Program-made: the position numbers and the translations under genes | Source: Macrotrachela quadricornifera | Taxonomy: Eukaryota; Rotifera; Eurotatoria; Philodinida; Philodinidae | Length of the DNA stretch: 64,000 nucleotides | NCBI GenBank assembly: GCA_022393335.1 | Contig: JAJEKB010021111.1 | Span: forward strand, 1,199,946 to 1,263,945 | Reading direction: 5' to 3' | Notes under the pieces: model-generated | Told to the model about the DNA's origin: nothing | What the model saw: only the letters and a program-made list of their open reading frames with translations | The model's database searches: none | Part shown: positions 21,501-33,073 of the stretch, piece after piece | Numbering within the stretch: position 1 is the first letter of the stretch | Layout: the number at the start of each line of letters is the position of its first letter

Positions 21501-23594
21501 ACGATTTTAAAGGTCAGTTCCTTATATGATTTTCAGTTGTAAGAAAGTCATACGATAGCTAAGACTATCTTCAGAAAGGAGTAATTGATCATGTTGAGTT
21601 TAGTGGTGATATCATTTTTTTTGTTTCAAAGCGATCCGACAGTTCAATAACGAATTTTCTAAGTATCAAACATCTAAGCGCTGTAATAGGAAACTATGCG
21701 AGATCAATCTGACGACAGGTAGCCAAAACCAAGAGTTGTAGGAAAACTCTTATATCTTCTCAACGATACAAACTAGGAAAGTCAACCTTGTGTAGATTGA
21801 TAGAAGATAGTCTTGGCTATCGTATGACACTCTTACAACTGAAAATTACATAAGAAACTGACCTTTAAAATCGTGTCTCAATAGTAGACATTAAGAAATT
21901 CATCTGATTGGTCACTATTTTGATCAATGAAATTTGAGGTGTAAAGATACTCTATACTATTATCTATCGAATGGTGCAAACAGCAAGTCTCTATCTTGTT
22001 CCCATAAAAAGTTATTCAAAAAACATTCACCTGCCTTGACTTCTGGTGCTGATATTAGTTTGGTGTAAGATAAAAAAAGAAGCGTTCTGTCTTTCTATTC
22101 TCCATCAAAAGGGTATGTTTTCAGTGATTGTAAAGACGATGTATTTTCCTCTAAAACGTGCTACTCACGTACAGTTCGAACATCATCATTGGTGTAAAAG
22201 TACGTCTCAGTCGATACTTTTTACACATCTTTGGATGTTGTAGAAGCAGCACCTAGTGAGTGAGGCTCACGTCCAGTCATTCAATCAAATAAGCAAAGTG
22301 ATGTGAAAGTGGACCATTAGATAGTAGTGTGTGTTGTTGGTGGAAAAAGAAGATATTCGGACACTGATCTTATGGTACGAGTGGGCGATATGATGTTTCT
22401 GTTTGTGCTGCTCATAATAAACGATGAAATTCTTTTAAAAAGGTCTACTAATGCTTCATTCATCACTGGGATATAAAAGATAATACAACAGGTTTTCCTG
22501 TTTTATCATCAAGAAATATTGTCCTCAACAAATTTACACTCTGAGATCACTTCGCTTGTCTTATTCCATAAGAAAAAGCTACCATCAGAACCATACGTTT
22601 ATCGAAGTATCTGATAAAAAACGTTTTCATAAGAACTCTGTCTAAGTAGAGGCATAGTCGGGAGAATGTCACTGAAGTATTCAGGTCAAGTTTTCTGACG
22701 TATTTATTTTATTTTTATTGCCGATGGTTTCAAGATATAGCTCAAAAGCGCATAAACTCGATTCTAACTAGAACATTCACAAATGTAATAATCCGAGACT
22801 CCACGAATCTTGTTAATTAGTAATCCTTATGTCACTCACAAATAGAAATAGGTATAGCCATGAAATTTAGACAACTCGTAGAGTAACTATCGCATTTACC
22901 ATTAGTACTTTCATGATCCATCGTAGCACGGTAGCGATATAGCAGCAGTTACTTTGCCACCGTAATGGAAACCTCTCTTCAAAAAGACTACTGACTCAAT
23001 AAATCCAAAAGTGGATGTCATTTTTGATACCTAAGACTTGAATTTCATTTCTGTTGTATAACAGATTATTTCATTAGTCATTCATTTATGCCATACGAAA
23101 AGATAAGCGCGAATATGACTCCTCTGAATAATTTATTACCGGCACTTAAATAAGGTGAAACGATCTCTTTCTTCTGCTCTCTGTATTGTGACGATTGGTC
23201 TTCAAAAAAGGAAATATTTTCATTACTACAGAAATATCGTCAAAGAAAGAGGCATTTTTTGTGAAAGAAAATCTGTTAACTAATTATAGAGAAACATGGC
23301 TATTTTGAGAGAGGCTAAAGATTGATCGTGCTCGGATATATGTGATTCGACTGTTACCATCTGATAATCGATTATCAAAGTGGTAATAAAACATAGAAGA
23401 CGATGCAGAGCAGACAACTGAAAAGCCTAGGAACAACTTACCTGGGGTGAACGGTAACTTTCCACAACTTTTTTCATTCGTTGGCATACGTTTCTCATGC
23501 AGCACATCAGTGTGTACTCATCCTGATGATCCAAAATTCGGTAAATGAGTTCTACTGGTAGTGTATGTAGAGAAAAAGTGTTTGAATTGGTCAT
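18539..23594 (-). CDS. F-box / 18x leucine-rich-repeat protein, 19 exons
   Basis: I assembled this gene by hand. Exon 1 (23594-23442, 51 codons) starts with ATG and encodes an F-box: LPVELIYRILDHQDEYTL, then MRNVCQRM and VVESYRSPQ, ending on a phase-0 donor CAG|GTAAGT. After a 2.4-kb intron come 18 LRR exons with high-to-low ends 21018-20935, 20883-20800, 20742-20659, 20601-20518, 20460-20377, 20319-20236, 20176-20093, 20035-19952, 19894-19811, 19753-19670, 19612-19529, 19471-19388, 19330-19247, 19189-19106, 19048-18965, 18907-18824, 18766-18683 and 18625-18539. Each is exactly 84 nt (the last adds a stop), phase 0, one ribonuclease-inhibitor-type repeat of the form TLTTLxLxxNxIGDEGAQHLADALRTNx. 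Sixteen of 17 LRR introns are GT-AG and one is GC-AG. The mature protein would be about 555 aa. F-box/LRR proteins act as substrate receptors of SCF ubiquitin ligases; the target is unknown. Confidence 0.9.
21315..22060. mobile_element. Foldback element in intron 1 of the F-box/LRR gene
   Basis: Arms of about 260 bp (21315-21577 and 21802-22060) are inverted near-copies. Shared words include AACTAATATC, CACCAGAAGTCAAGGCAG, TAGAGACTTGCTGTTT-type, AACTGACCTTTAAAATCGTG and the inner AAGATAGTCTT. The 220-bp centre has no coding potential. It lies within the 21019-23441 intron and accounts for part of its unusual length. Confidence 0.85.
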
Positions 23595-26265
23595 TGTTGA
23601 AGGTTTGTTACGATGTGTGTTGTGTCAATTTTTACACGTTGGTGATAATGACTGTTTGGTTTTTTTGCTCGAAAGAAACCTTTTCGTATTTATCCTATGT
23701 CATGTAGGTTTCTTATCGTGGTGCAATGACTTATTGTAAGAAAGAAAAGAAGAAGAACGACGCATAAGCAACAGAGATGCGTGGATACCAGTACAAAATG
23801 TATCGACAAAAATAGAGTATCTTCTTCTTCTCCCACATCCTCAGTCACACATCACTAATTAAGATTAAACATCATCAAAAAAAAACTTCACACACATATA
23901 ATCCCGACATGAGGGTGAGAGCGTGGCATTAATCAACACGAAAATATCAACACAACCTCCACCCATTATACAGGAGTGGGTGAGAAGTGTCCCCCAATAT
24001 GACTTCATCCCCATGTATTCAACTACAAGTCTCGGAATACAAGTACCTACTCTCGCAAAACACCTCAATTAGTAAAAAGTCGCACTCACATATCTTCTAT
24101 ATATATGCATATAAACGTATGTACTAGGTCAAAAAACTTAGAATTGGTGCAGCATACAATCATGTGTTCACATATATGTGTTGATACATAGGAGTCAATG
24201 CATGAAAGCGATCACACTTCCTGCTCAATCGATATTACGGATTTCGACGAAATTTTGCTAGTATGTAGCCGTAAGTGAGTTATGAAAACGCTAAAAATTT
24301 TAGCTTCTAAAATCTTTCCTTTGCTGAGATATTCAATCCACAATACAGGTACCCTATGGTCAAAAATGCCAATCACTAAGTCGGTATCCATGCATTGTAT
24401 ACTTCGCCATTTTCCAACAATACGGTATTTTGTCATGAAACTTTGTGGATATATACTACTATAGATACCCTACATACTGACAGTTTCAAAACATCGTTTC
24501 AGCTTAATGAACAATATCGAGATATTTCATAGGCTATACAAACCCCTTCCCCCGTGCAGTTAGGATTTCTATCGCATATGAGCTCGGGCTTTGGAATTAA
24601 GTACTAGTGACCTGTAGCTATTAGTGGCAATTTTCAAAACCTTGGCTTTTTTAGTTTGATCCGAACAAGTATCTCTTTTTAGAGAATAAGTGCTATATTG
24701 GGTAAAATTATAAACCTGTTCTAAAAAATTTTCTTTGCAATGATAATAGCTAATTTAGTTAGTCTTCATATACGATTTAAAGAGAGAAGTATTTGATAAA
24801 TTCTTGGAAAACTTTTATTATCATAAGAAGGTTTATATGTCATATAAATCAGTATTCGATCCTCGCTCGATTGACATATAAAACTTCTTTGAAAACAAAA
24901 AACATTTTTTGACCCTCCACGGCCCTGGAGGGAGTATGGCAGTGGAGTCTCTATATGGCGCCTCTTTGGTTTCTCATAAATCTGTCGTATCCAAATTCTC
25001 AATGGCTAGGTGAAATAAAGACATATACCTCTATATGATTTGAGAGATTTTAACCCTTTCACGGCGATTCAGTTTTTTAAAAACTAGCTGTAATATATTT
25101 ATTTTTTATGTGTATTAACTCTTGATAAAGTCACTCTTTGCTCTTTTTTCATTATGTGCAACCATGCCTTATCCTTTTTGCCTTTGATTTATGCCCAACT
25201 TTTTTGTAACATTCGAAAGTACTCTCGATTTACTCTCGTTTTTTTTGTCATCTTAACATAGAGGATTCTATTTTTACGTGGATTTAAATAGTTATCCAGG
25301 TCGATCATTCCGATCGTCAAAAACGGCGTATTAAGGCAATAATTCTCAACGTATCTCGTCATAATTCGTCAGCTCGTTTTATCGATCAATTTTTCGCTAG
25401 AAAATGGTCATCTTTTTCTTATATATATGACATGACGAGGACGAGATAAAGCTGCAAAGTTCCAGCCTAGTTTCTGTTTTCTTTGCACAGCATTATTTTT
25501 TCCTCTTGCTCCGTATTTGTATGAAAAAGACCAAAACTTTGCGATGACTTCAATGCTGTTTGGAATAACTGATACAGAAGAGGATGGTAACTTGCTGAGT
25601 GATATGTGTAATTTGGATAACGATTTTGCTCAGGTGTAACTTGAATCTGCAAGCTCTTAGAAAGAATAAATAAAAAGTCATGAAACTACAGTTACTCTCA
25701 ATTACGATGAAGGAAAACAAGATATAGGTTTGTTTGATCAGTTGTCAACACACTATAGATGCTTCACACGACCAATAAAAATGATATGAAAAAGTGACAT
25801 CGGAAATTATGTTTGAGATGGCAAAAGTAAATACCTAATGCATTTACGAGGAAAATTCTAATACGAGATGTACGATTAAGCTATAGCTTGATGAGCCATT
25901 GAAAAATCTAAAATCTAGTCAGAGACAACAGTCAAAAATCCAAACGAAGCATTAATTCTCTCATCAAAAGCTTGGAGAAATAAAAAAAGCTGCGCGCAAT
26001 GTTCACAGCTCTGCATTGGTTGTTGTGAAAAACCATGAAAAAACAATCAATAAAAGTGAACTATGCGTCAGCAAAAAAAGATAAAAATCTTCTCTTCTGT
26101 CCATAATAAGATTTTTTTCTCTATAATGTTTTAACAAGAACATCCTGTTATGCGATAAAAGAAGCAAAAAAATGCCGAAGGCAGAGCAAATAACACATCT
26201 TGGTTAACCATCTATCCAAGAAAAATAGAAAAAGGAAGTGATTTTCATACGTTTCTTCTTAACAT
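23595..26265. other. Intergenic; upstream of the F-box/LRR gene
   Basis: No gene seen. A TTAACCCTTTCACGGCGAT sequence at about 25052 resembles the left end of the TTAA-flanked MITEs at 30883 and 61407 but no right end follows, so it may be a truncated end. A short GC-rich inverted patch (CCCTCCACGG/CCCTGGAGGG) lies near 24911-24935. Confidence 0.4.
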
Positions 26266-26270
26266 ATAGC

Positions 26271-26555
26271 ATGACCACTGATTTCACTGATCTTCCTACA
26301 AGTTTACGAGATAAAAATACTGAAATAGCTTCTGCAACTAAAATGTCTCCTCTTATTGTTGAAACATCAAATTCATCAAATCTCCACAATGTCAGAAAAT
26401 GATCTTAGACATGAAAATTTTGATAGTTTAAATGCACCACCAAATAAGAATAATCCAATATGAGACCATCAAATATTGCTGCATCAGTCTTAAAAGGAGA
26501 AGGGCTCAGTCACAAATGACGCTGCTCCAGTAATAAGCCGTAGATATTGATGATT
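26271..26555 (+). pseudogene. Possible decayed coding fragment
   Basis: An ATG at 26271 opens a 43-codon frame (start MTTDFTDLPTSLRDKNTE) that ends in a TGA. Protein-like low-complexity sequence then seems to continue in shifted frames (LRHENFDSLNAPPNKNN) to about 26550. It looks like a disordered N-terminus of an inactivated gene, but I cannot name it. Confidence 0.25.
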
Positions 26556-26869
26556 GTAAGGAGAGCTGAGGACAAAAAACGGTCAAAAATTTAATGATGT
26601 GACACCTAAATGGTCCCTATCGTTGCTGCAGCTGACGAATTTAGTCATATCATGCTCATTGGATTACAGAGAATGAATTAGCTTCGACAGTTGTCAACAA
26701 ATGATCGTGTCAATAAAATGGTTTATAGTATATCCTTGGTTAACATTCTGTAAAGTAACTTTTGATCAAACAAATGTAATGTGAACTCGAATTTAGTTAA
26801 TAAGCATTTTTTAGGTTCAAAATAAAGTATTTTGTTATCCATGCTGTGTAGCATTTAAACATACAATAA

Positions 26870-27723
26870 AGGCTGATTCAAAAGTTTCGACCCTCTCTGC
26901 AAATTGACATTATCTATATGAATACATCCGTAGATAGTTAATTGAAATATATAGTTTTGTAGAGAGTGAAAAGAACTATGATCTGAAAAAACAATATTGA
27001 AATTGTGTGTAGTTATAAAACGTGATGATTAAGCATTTAACACACTACATTTTCTGCAAAACCAAAATATGCTTATAGCGTCTGCAGCAACATATCGTTT
27101 TTCAGGTATTTTTATGTAGTTTGATAGAATTCGACGAGCTGTACAAGAATGTGAATATAAAAAAAATTCTGATGCTATCCCCCACGCAAAACCTAAAGAA
27201 AATCAGAAAGACTAATAAACATTTTCTATAACTTGCATTATAAAGAGTATATACTGAACTTTCAATAACTTTAGCTTATCAATTGTTTCATCTGTTCATA
27301 AAGCTTAGAAAGATTATTTTCAGCTTCGGTATGTGACATTGCATCTCGAAACATAAATCAATTTTCGATCAACTAGAGTTATTCAAACTCAAACATACTC
27401 TCTAATGCAAGATACCTCACATTTTTATTAGTCTTTCTGTTTTCCTCTGAGTTTTGTATTGGAAAGAGGATCAGAATTTTTTATACTCATATTCTTATGG
27501 AACTTGTCGAACTCTTTCAAATCATATAAAAATATTCAGTAAAAACAACGTTTCACTCGACCTTAATGACTCAAGCATTACAGATTATTTCGTTATTGCA
27601 AAATTGTAACGTGTTAAATGCTGAGTCATTATGAATAAAATAATCATAACTTTTCATAACTATATATGTGTATTTATATAGATAACGTCAATTTACAGAG
27701 TGATCGAAACTTTTGAATCACCT
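26870..27723. mobile_element. Foldback DNA element, 0.85 kb, non-autonomous
   Basis: The left end (AGGCTGATTCAAAAGTTTCG) and right end (CGAAACTTTTGAATCACCT) are inverted copies. The arms continue inward with CAAATTGACATTATCTATAT and its complement and with paired GCATTTAACAC-type and AGAAAGACTAATAAA words. There is no transposase. Confidence 0.82.
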
Positions 27724-28357
27724 TTCATTTTGCACAATACAAAAATAATTAAATAATTTAAAACGACTTATTATCTGAACTTATTTACCTGATTTGAAAA
27801 CTTTCCGTTGCACCTGATTAATCTAGAGTGTAAATATGCAATGCTTTTATTACAAAGTTACTTATGGGGCACTTTGTAGGAGAATCTTGTGTTTTGATCT
27901 AAATCCATCGTTGTTGATGCAGTGAATCGATACTCATCGATTACCATCGGTGACTCAACTATGTAGGAAAGAGTAATGTGTGAGATAGACATATTGTATC
28001 TTTGTTCAATCTCTCATTTGGACAGGAGGATCTATCAAAGATCCAGTTGAATATTCAGTGTTGACCGAAATTTTCAATAATTGATGATCATGAATGTATA
28101 AGGAATTAAATAAAAAAAATACATAGGTTTAATATGTCAATTTATCATGTAGAACATCGAAAAAAAGCCATTGTTACATCAACAATGAATTTTCTCGAGC
28201 AGAAGCGTAACTTTGATGCAGAAAATCGATGATTTCAATTCAAAAACTAATTGTTTACGAAGAACATAAAATTAATAGACATGAATAAGAGATAGCACAC
28301 AGACATATTATTATCAATCAATAAGTTTTATTTCGTCAATAATGTATGCAGGAAAAA
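27724..28357. other. Intergenic, no gene seen
   Basis: AT-rich DNA that includes the 3' flank of the PhzF gene ending at 28358. AATAAAA-type words lie near 28108 but on the plus strand. Confidence 0.4.
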
Positions 28358-29158
28358 TCATATGTTTAGTTCACCTTTTAAATAAGTAACTGCTTTGCCC
28401 GACAACAACACTCTGTCACCCTTGTTTTCGCACCAAAGTTCCCCTTTTCGCGCCGAAATCTGTTGAGTGTGCAGTTGGGTTTTACCCAATCGTTCACTCC
28501 AATAAGGGACTAGACTGCAATGTGATGAACCAGTAACGGAATCTTCAGGAATACCAATGCTCGGTGCAAAAAATCGTGAGACAAAATCGACTTTATCACC
28601 AGGAGCAGTAACAATGACGCCAAAAACATCGATTTTAGCTAATGCCATAAAATCCGGTGACAATTGTTTGATGTCGGTCTCTTTTTCATAAATGAGCATG
28701 TAGTCTCTCGCTTTGTAAACTTCAACAGGAGCTATGTTGCTGCCTAATGCTGACAACAGCACATCAGGTAAATCAATTTTTGTTGCTGGACAGGCTGGGA
28801 AATTGAGGGTGTAAAGACCCTCCTCCTTTTTTCGAGTAACTGTAATTACACCAGCTTTCTTGGTCTGGAAGTTAATTTTTTCATTCATAGAAGACATTTC
28901 AGTGAAAATGATATGTGCCGTCGCCAATGTCGCATGACCACAAAGATCTATTTCCATTTCGATCGTAAACCAACGAAGTTCATATCCATCATTGGTGGAA
29001 TTTGGCACAAAAAAAGCCGTTGTAGAGAGATTGTTTTCAGCAGCAATTTTTTGCATCAATGCATCAGGTAACCATTCGTCTAACGGGCATACTCCCGCTG
29101 GATTGCCACCAAACAATCGATCAGTAAAGACATCGACCTGATAGATTTTAATATTCAT
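28358..29158 (-). CDS. PhzF-family isomerase-like protein (PBLD/YddE type)
   Basis: An intact, intronless 266-aa protein, within the usual family length of about 260-300. The two-lobed PhzF fold is indicated by the N-terminal IYQVDVFTDRLFGGNPAGV (residues 5-23), the CGHATLATAH motif (from about residue 73) and the C-terminal EDSVTGSSHC motif (normally EDPVTGSAH). Family members isomerise small acids or amino-acid derivatives, DHHA in phenazine synthesis; most have unknown substrates. The ATG at 29158 matches the normal family start. GC content is visibly higher than the flanking DNA and there are no introns, which suggests acquisition from bacteria, although animals also have a native homologue (PBLD). 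Oddity: the catalytic Glu of the NLSET motif is Thr46 (NLSTT), so isomerase chemistry may be lost or changed. Confidence 0.95.
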   Translation of the reverse strand: MNIKIYQVDVFTDRLFGGNPAGVCPLDEWLPDALMQKIAAENNLSTTAFFVPNSTNDGYELRWFTIEMEIDLCGHATLATAHIIFTEMSSMNEKINFQTKKAGVITVTRKKEEGLYTLNFPACPATKIDLPDVLLSALGSNIAPVEVYKARDYMLIYEKETDIKQLSPDFMALAKIDVFGVIVTAPGDKVDFVSRFFAPSIGIPEDSVTGSSHCSLVPYWSERLGKTQLHTQQISARKGELWCENKGDRVLLSGKAVTYLKGELNI

Positions 29159-30657
29159 AGTTCAAACAACTCTAAAAATTAGGAGAAAAAATTGTTGATA
29201 TACATCTAATATTGACAACCTTAATCGTATTTTGACTTAGAATCAAAGAAATCATAACGAAAAGTGACAGTTCCAAAATACAGAAAATTTTCTTTTGTAC
29301 TTGCATCCGTTGTATTACTTTACTTTTTGATGACGACTTCTTTGAAAATTATTCTATAACTTACTTGATCCGTCGTATAGAATGCCGAAATACTTATACG
29401 ATGTGATGGCTTTTATGTATAGTAGGTGCACATTGTAATGAAAGAGACTGATAAAGCTTCTCATTCTTTTTCTCTTAGCTTAAGGTTGTTCTTCATTTTA
29501 CACAATCTATATTGACATATAAATGTGAATAGTTCGTGTCTTTTTTCGTTCTCTGAAAAGAAAAGGAATGAAACGATAGCACGTTTGCCTATATATGCAG
29601 AAGCAAGAAAGAGAACTGCTGTATTTGCAAGCAGCAATACACAAAAGAATAGGGCAACCGTTGATGTTAATACAAGGCCTTTCTAACCATAATATGATAT
29701 CTTTCACAAGGAATCCTAAAATTGGATTGAAACGATTCTTTTTTGTGTACAACAGCTTTACGGTTCTCAACATTATTCTAATGTCATCATATTGTGAAAC
29801 ACGATTAGAATGGATGTCGAATTATATAGCGAGAAAATAAAAGATTAATTATGTTTCCTCATATCTCTAAATACATTCATCTTTTTACATGTGAAACGAA
29901 AACTGCTAGTGCAAGCGATAAATCAATTTGGTGACCGATGAAATTATGTTACATGCTTAAAGCTCTTTTGAATTTTCTGTCGTTCTATTTAGCTCAAAAT
30001 CAAATAGAATATTGCATTATGTGCGCTCCAAGTTGATCAAACAATAACATAATTATTGAACGGACAGGTGCGCATAAGGTCCGGATTTGGCTCCTTAGAC
30101 TTTTTCATATTATATCTAGCACACTCCTATATAGAATGAAAGAGCGTCAGTTGGCGAGTATTTTTATATTAGATTTGAAATACAGTTGAGCATTTCTTCC
30201 TGCAGACTTCAAATAGTCTTATTACGAATAAATGCTCATGATATGATAGTCTTTTAGATCAATTTCTTATTTATAAACTTTAGAAATTCATCTTCTAATG
30301 TAGCTCATTGGATAGGTCTTTTCACGGGCTACAAAGCCCTATAGTTTCTAAAACTACTGAAGCTGAGCCAAGAAAAAAGTCTAAGACCTCAAAATAAAAA
30401 GTATGTCTATTTTTACATATGACATAACATACTTCATTGATGATTTTTTCTAAAAGTCGTATAAGCCAGCGCAGCGAAATGACGACTGAATGCTTTGGAT
30501 CACCTTCACGAATCCGATTTTCACAAACACAGCTTCGAACGATTGCTTCACGAGGCATAAAAAAGTACGTATTATCACACGATATAATTTCGTAATGCAT
30601 ATATGGTTCTCTTCTCAATTAGACAATCAAATAGCTTTATAACTAATTCCAAGAAAA
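29159..30657. other. Intergenic, no supported gene
   Basis: Overlapping frames on both strands at 29507-29840 and one on the minus strand at 30322-30618 lack motifs and splice context. I see nothing else of note. Confidence 0.4.
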
Positions 30658-30850
30658 TACTTAGGTCGTACAAAAAGTTCCCAGATTGCTATTGGCAATT
30701 TTATAAACCAATTAATATCGAAGAGTGTTGTGCATGGATAAATAGTGGAATGTCTTATCTATAATAGTATATATAGTAAATCTCTTTAACACTTAGTTAT
30801 AGTATTTTTTTCGATAAACTTTAATTCGAACTTAAAAAAAAATTTCAAAA

Positions 30851-32498
30851 ATGGATAATGAATACAATCGATATTATATTAACCCTTTCACCACGATGGG
30901 ACCCACCGGTGGGTCCCACTTTGCATTTCATATTCTAATCTCGAAATACGTTTTATTAAGAAAGCCTGGTAAACCATAAGACGCAGCGTGAAAAGCTCTA
31001 TAATCCTCATAGTAAAGCTTATTTTAATTGTCTAACTTTTGTTTTGAAAGAATATAAAACTCTGTCTGACTTGTTTTCTACGTTAGGAAAACATCATTTT
31101 TTTCCACACGAATGTGAAATTTCATGTTTCCTATTTGATCTTTTTATCATGGAATATGGTTTCGTAAGGAAAAATAAAATATACTACAAGATGCAGCGTG
31201 AAGCGCTCTACAACCTACATCGTAAAGCTTATTACGATTGTATACCTTTTTTTTTCAAAAAAAGAAAAATTCTGTGCGATCAATTTTTGTAACCTCAACA
31301 ATTGGTGCGACACAGTTTTGCTTTTTTTTGCATACAAAAGGTATACAATCGAAATAAGCTTTACGATGTAGATTGTGCAGCGTTTCATGCTGCATCTTGT
31401 GGTATATTTTGTTTTGTATTAAAACGATTTGAGAGATGTTACTTTCTATGGAAATCGAATCGTGGTGAAAGGGTTAAAATTCGAACTATTTTGGAGTTAA
31501 ATCCAACGACAGTTCACGAAGAACTTGCAACAGTTTTGGGACCCAAGGTTCCATCATATCCAACAGTTGCAGAGTGGGCAAAGCGTTTCCGTGAAGAAAG
31601 AGAAGATGTCAATGATGATTCTCGATCTGGTCGTCCAGTTTCCGTGCTTTCAGATGAAAATATTGAATTAGTACGACAGGTTATCAACAATGATCCACAT
31701 TCAACTTATGATGAAATTATAGCTGAGACATCTCTCTCTCGTGGTACAATAGAACAAATTATCCACAATTATCTCAAGATGAGAAAAGTTACATCTCGTT
31801 GGATACCCCATCAACTGAATGATGAACAAAAGCAAGAACGAGTCCGACTTTGTCGTGAAAATTTAGCAAAATTTCGTAATGGTTCCTGGCGATTATGTGA
31901 TATTATTACAGGTGATGAGACGTGGATTTACCATAGGCAGATTCATCACAAGTCAACAAACAAAACTTGGATTGGCGAAGGTGAATCACCACGTACTATC
32001 GTTCGTCAAAGCAAATTTGGACCAAAAAAATTATTTTCTATATTCTTTAAATGAAATGGTCCTGTTCTTATCCATGCTGTTAATAATGACGAGACTATAG
32101 ATCACGACTATTATATAGAAAATTGTCTCAAGCCTGTTGTCAAAGAAATACGGGAACAAAGAAAGTCAAATGGTACTAAAGGTATAAAATTGCTTCACGA
32201 CAATACTTCACCCCATCGTCATTCAGATGTTATTAATTATTTAACAGAAGAAGGTATCAATATAATGCCACATCCACCATATTCACCTGACCTTGCACCG
32301 TGTGATTATTGGCTCAATGATTACATCAAACAGAATTTAGCTGATCGACCAGATGAAAAATCATTGGCTCGTGCGGTTTCCAAGCTAATAAAAAATATTC
32401 CAAAAGACGAATTTAAAAAAACTTTTGCCAAACTATTAGAGAGGATGGAACTTTATATAAATAATCGTGGTGACTACTTTGAACATTTAATAAAATAA
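30851..32498 (+). pseudogene. mariner transposase, DD34D, split by MITE and with one stop
   Basis: The frame starts at ATG 30851, is interrupted after the TTAA at 30879-30882, and resumes at 31478. Counting both parts gives 1053 nt, a 351-codon frame, normal for mariner. It carries the helix-turn-helix half (LELNPTTVHEELATVLG), the WIPHQL linker motif, and three catalytic Asp residues in GDETW, LLHDN and SPDLAPCDYW, with 34 residues between the last two. A single premature TGA at 32052-32054 (codon 203) is the only in-frame stop; the frame reads on cleanly to 32498. The MITE insertion plus the stop make it inactive, but both lesions look young. Confidence 0.93.
30883..31473. mobile_element. 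TTAA-flanked MITE (piggyBac-like ends) inside mariner
   Basis: Ends CCCTTTCACCACGAT and ATCGTGGTGAAAGGG are inverted copies flanked by TTAA at 30879-30882 and 31474-31477. The inside is partly palindromic, with CAGCGTGAAAAGCTCTA- and GTAAAGCTTAT-type words in both orientations. A second copy lies at 61407-61983. The TTAA duplication and CCC ends are typical of piggyBac-type elements. No transposase. Confidence 0.92.
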
Positions 32499-32567
32499 AA
32501 CTCGAACTTTCTCTTTGTCTTTATGTTTTTGTTTAATAATCTGGGAACTTTTTGTACGACCTAAGTA

Positions 32568-32984
32568 TTGATTAAAAATGACAATCCTTGTTTAATTATT
32601 TATTTTGATTAGATTGTTGTTCAGTGCTGCATCAACAACACGGTGCTTTATCAATTAATTAGATTTTACAGCTGAGTGTCAACATAAAATTATAATAAAT
32701 AAAAATCATATTCTGTTAATAATGTCGTCAAACTTTTTCGAATAGAAACAGCGCTTCAATAATATAATTATCAAAATTCGCATTGTTGTTTACAATATCA
32801 TTGTAGTTCACGATGAAATATGAAAACATTTTATGTCAAAGAGAAGCACCGAAACGGTCACATATATAACAATTCATGATACTACATGTCAAAGAGTTTC
32901 GTATTTGAGCAGTATTTTTCTCACGATTGGACATCGATGCTGATACGCATACAAAAAGCTTGTCAGCGCAGCCCTTTTAAGGCT
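32568..32984. other. Intergenic, no gene seen
   Basis: AT-rich spacer between the mariner and the nested element that follows. Confidence 0.4.
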
Positions 32985-33073
32985 AAAATGTGGAACTCAT
33001 ATATTTATATAAGCTAGGAGCTGTGCCACTATTAATTTTTTCATAATATTATTGCTCTACATTGATAGATATA

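Larger units (their letters stand above)
30660..32565 (+). mobile_element. mariner element with an inserted MITE
   Basis: Perfect 28-bp terminal inverted repeats begin CTTAGGTCGTACAAAAAG and are flanked by TA on both sides (30658-30659 and 32566-32567). Subtracting the MITE at 30883-31473 and one TTAA copy leaves about 1.31 kb, the standard mariner size. It encodes the DD34D transposase listed separately. Confidence 0.95.

Noticed and set aside
23284..23505. Minus-strand 73-aa frame beginning MLHEKRMPTNEKS
   Set aside because: It lies in a different frame over the F-box exon and its donor; the F-box frame has ATG, domain match and a good splice donor.
31044..31292. 82-aa frame inside the TTAA MITE
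   Set aside because: MITE interior is partly palindromic and non-coding; the second copy at 61407 does not conserve this frame.
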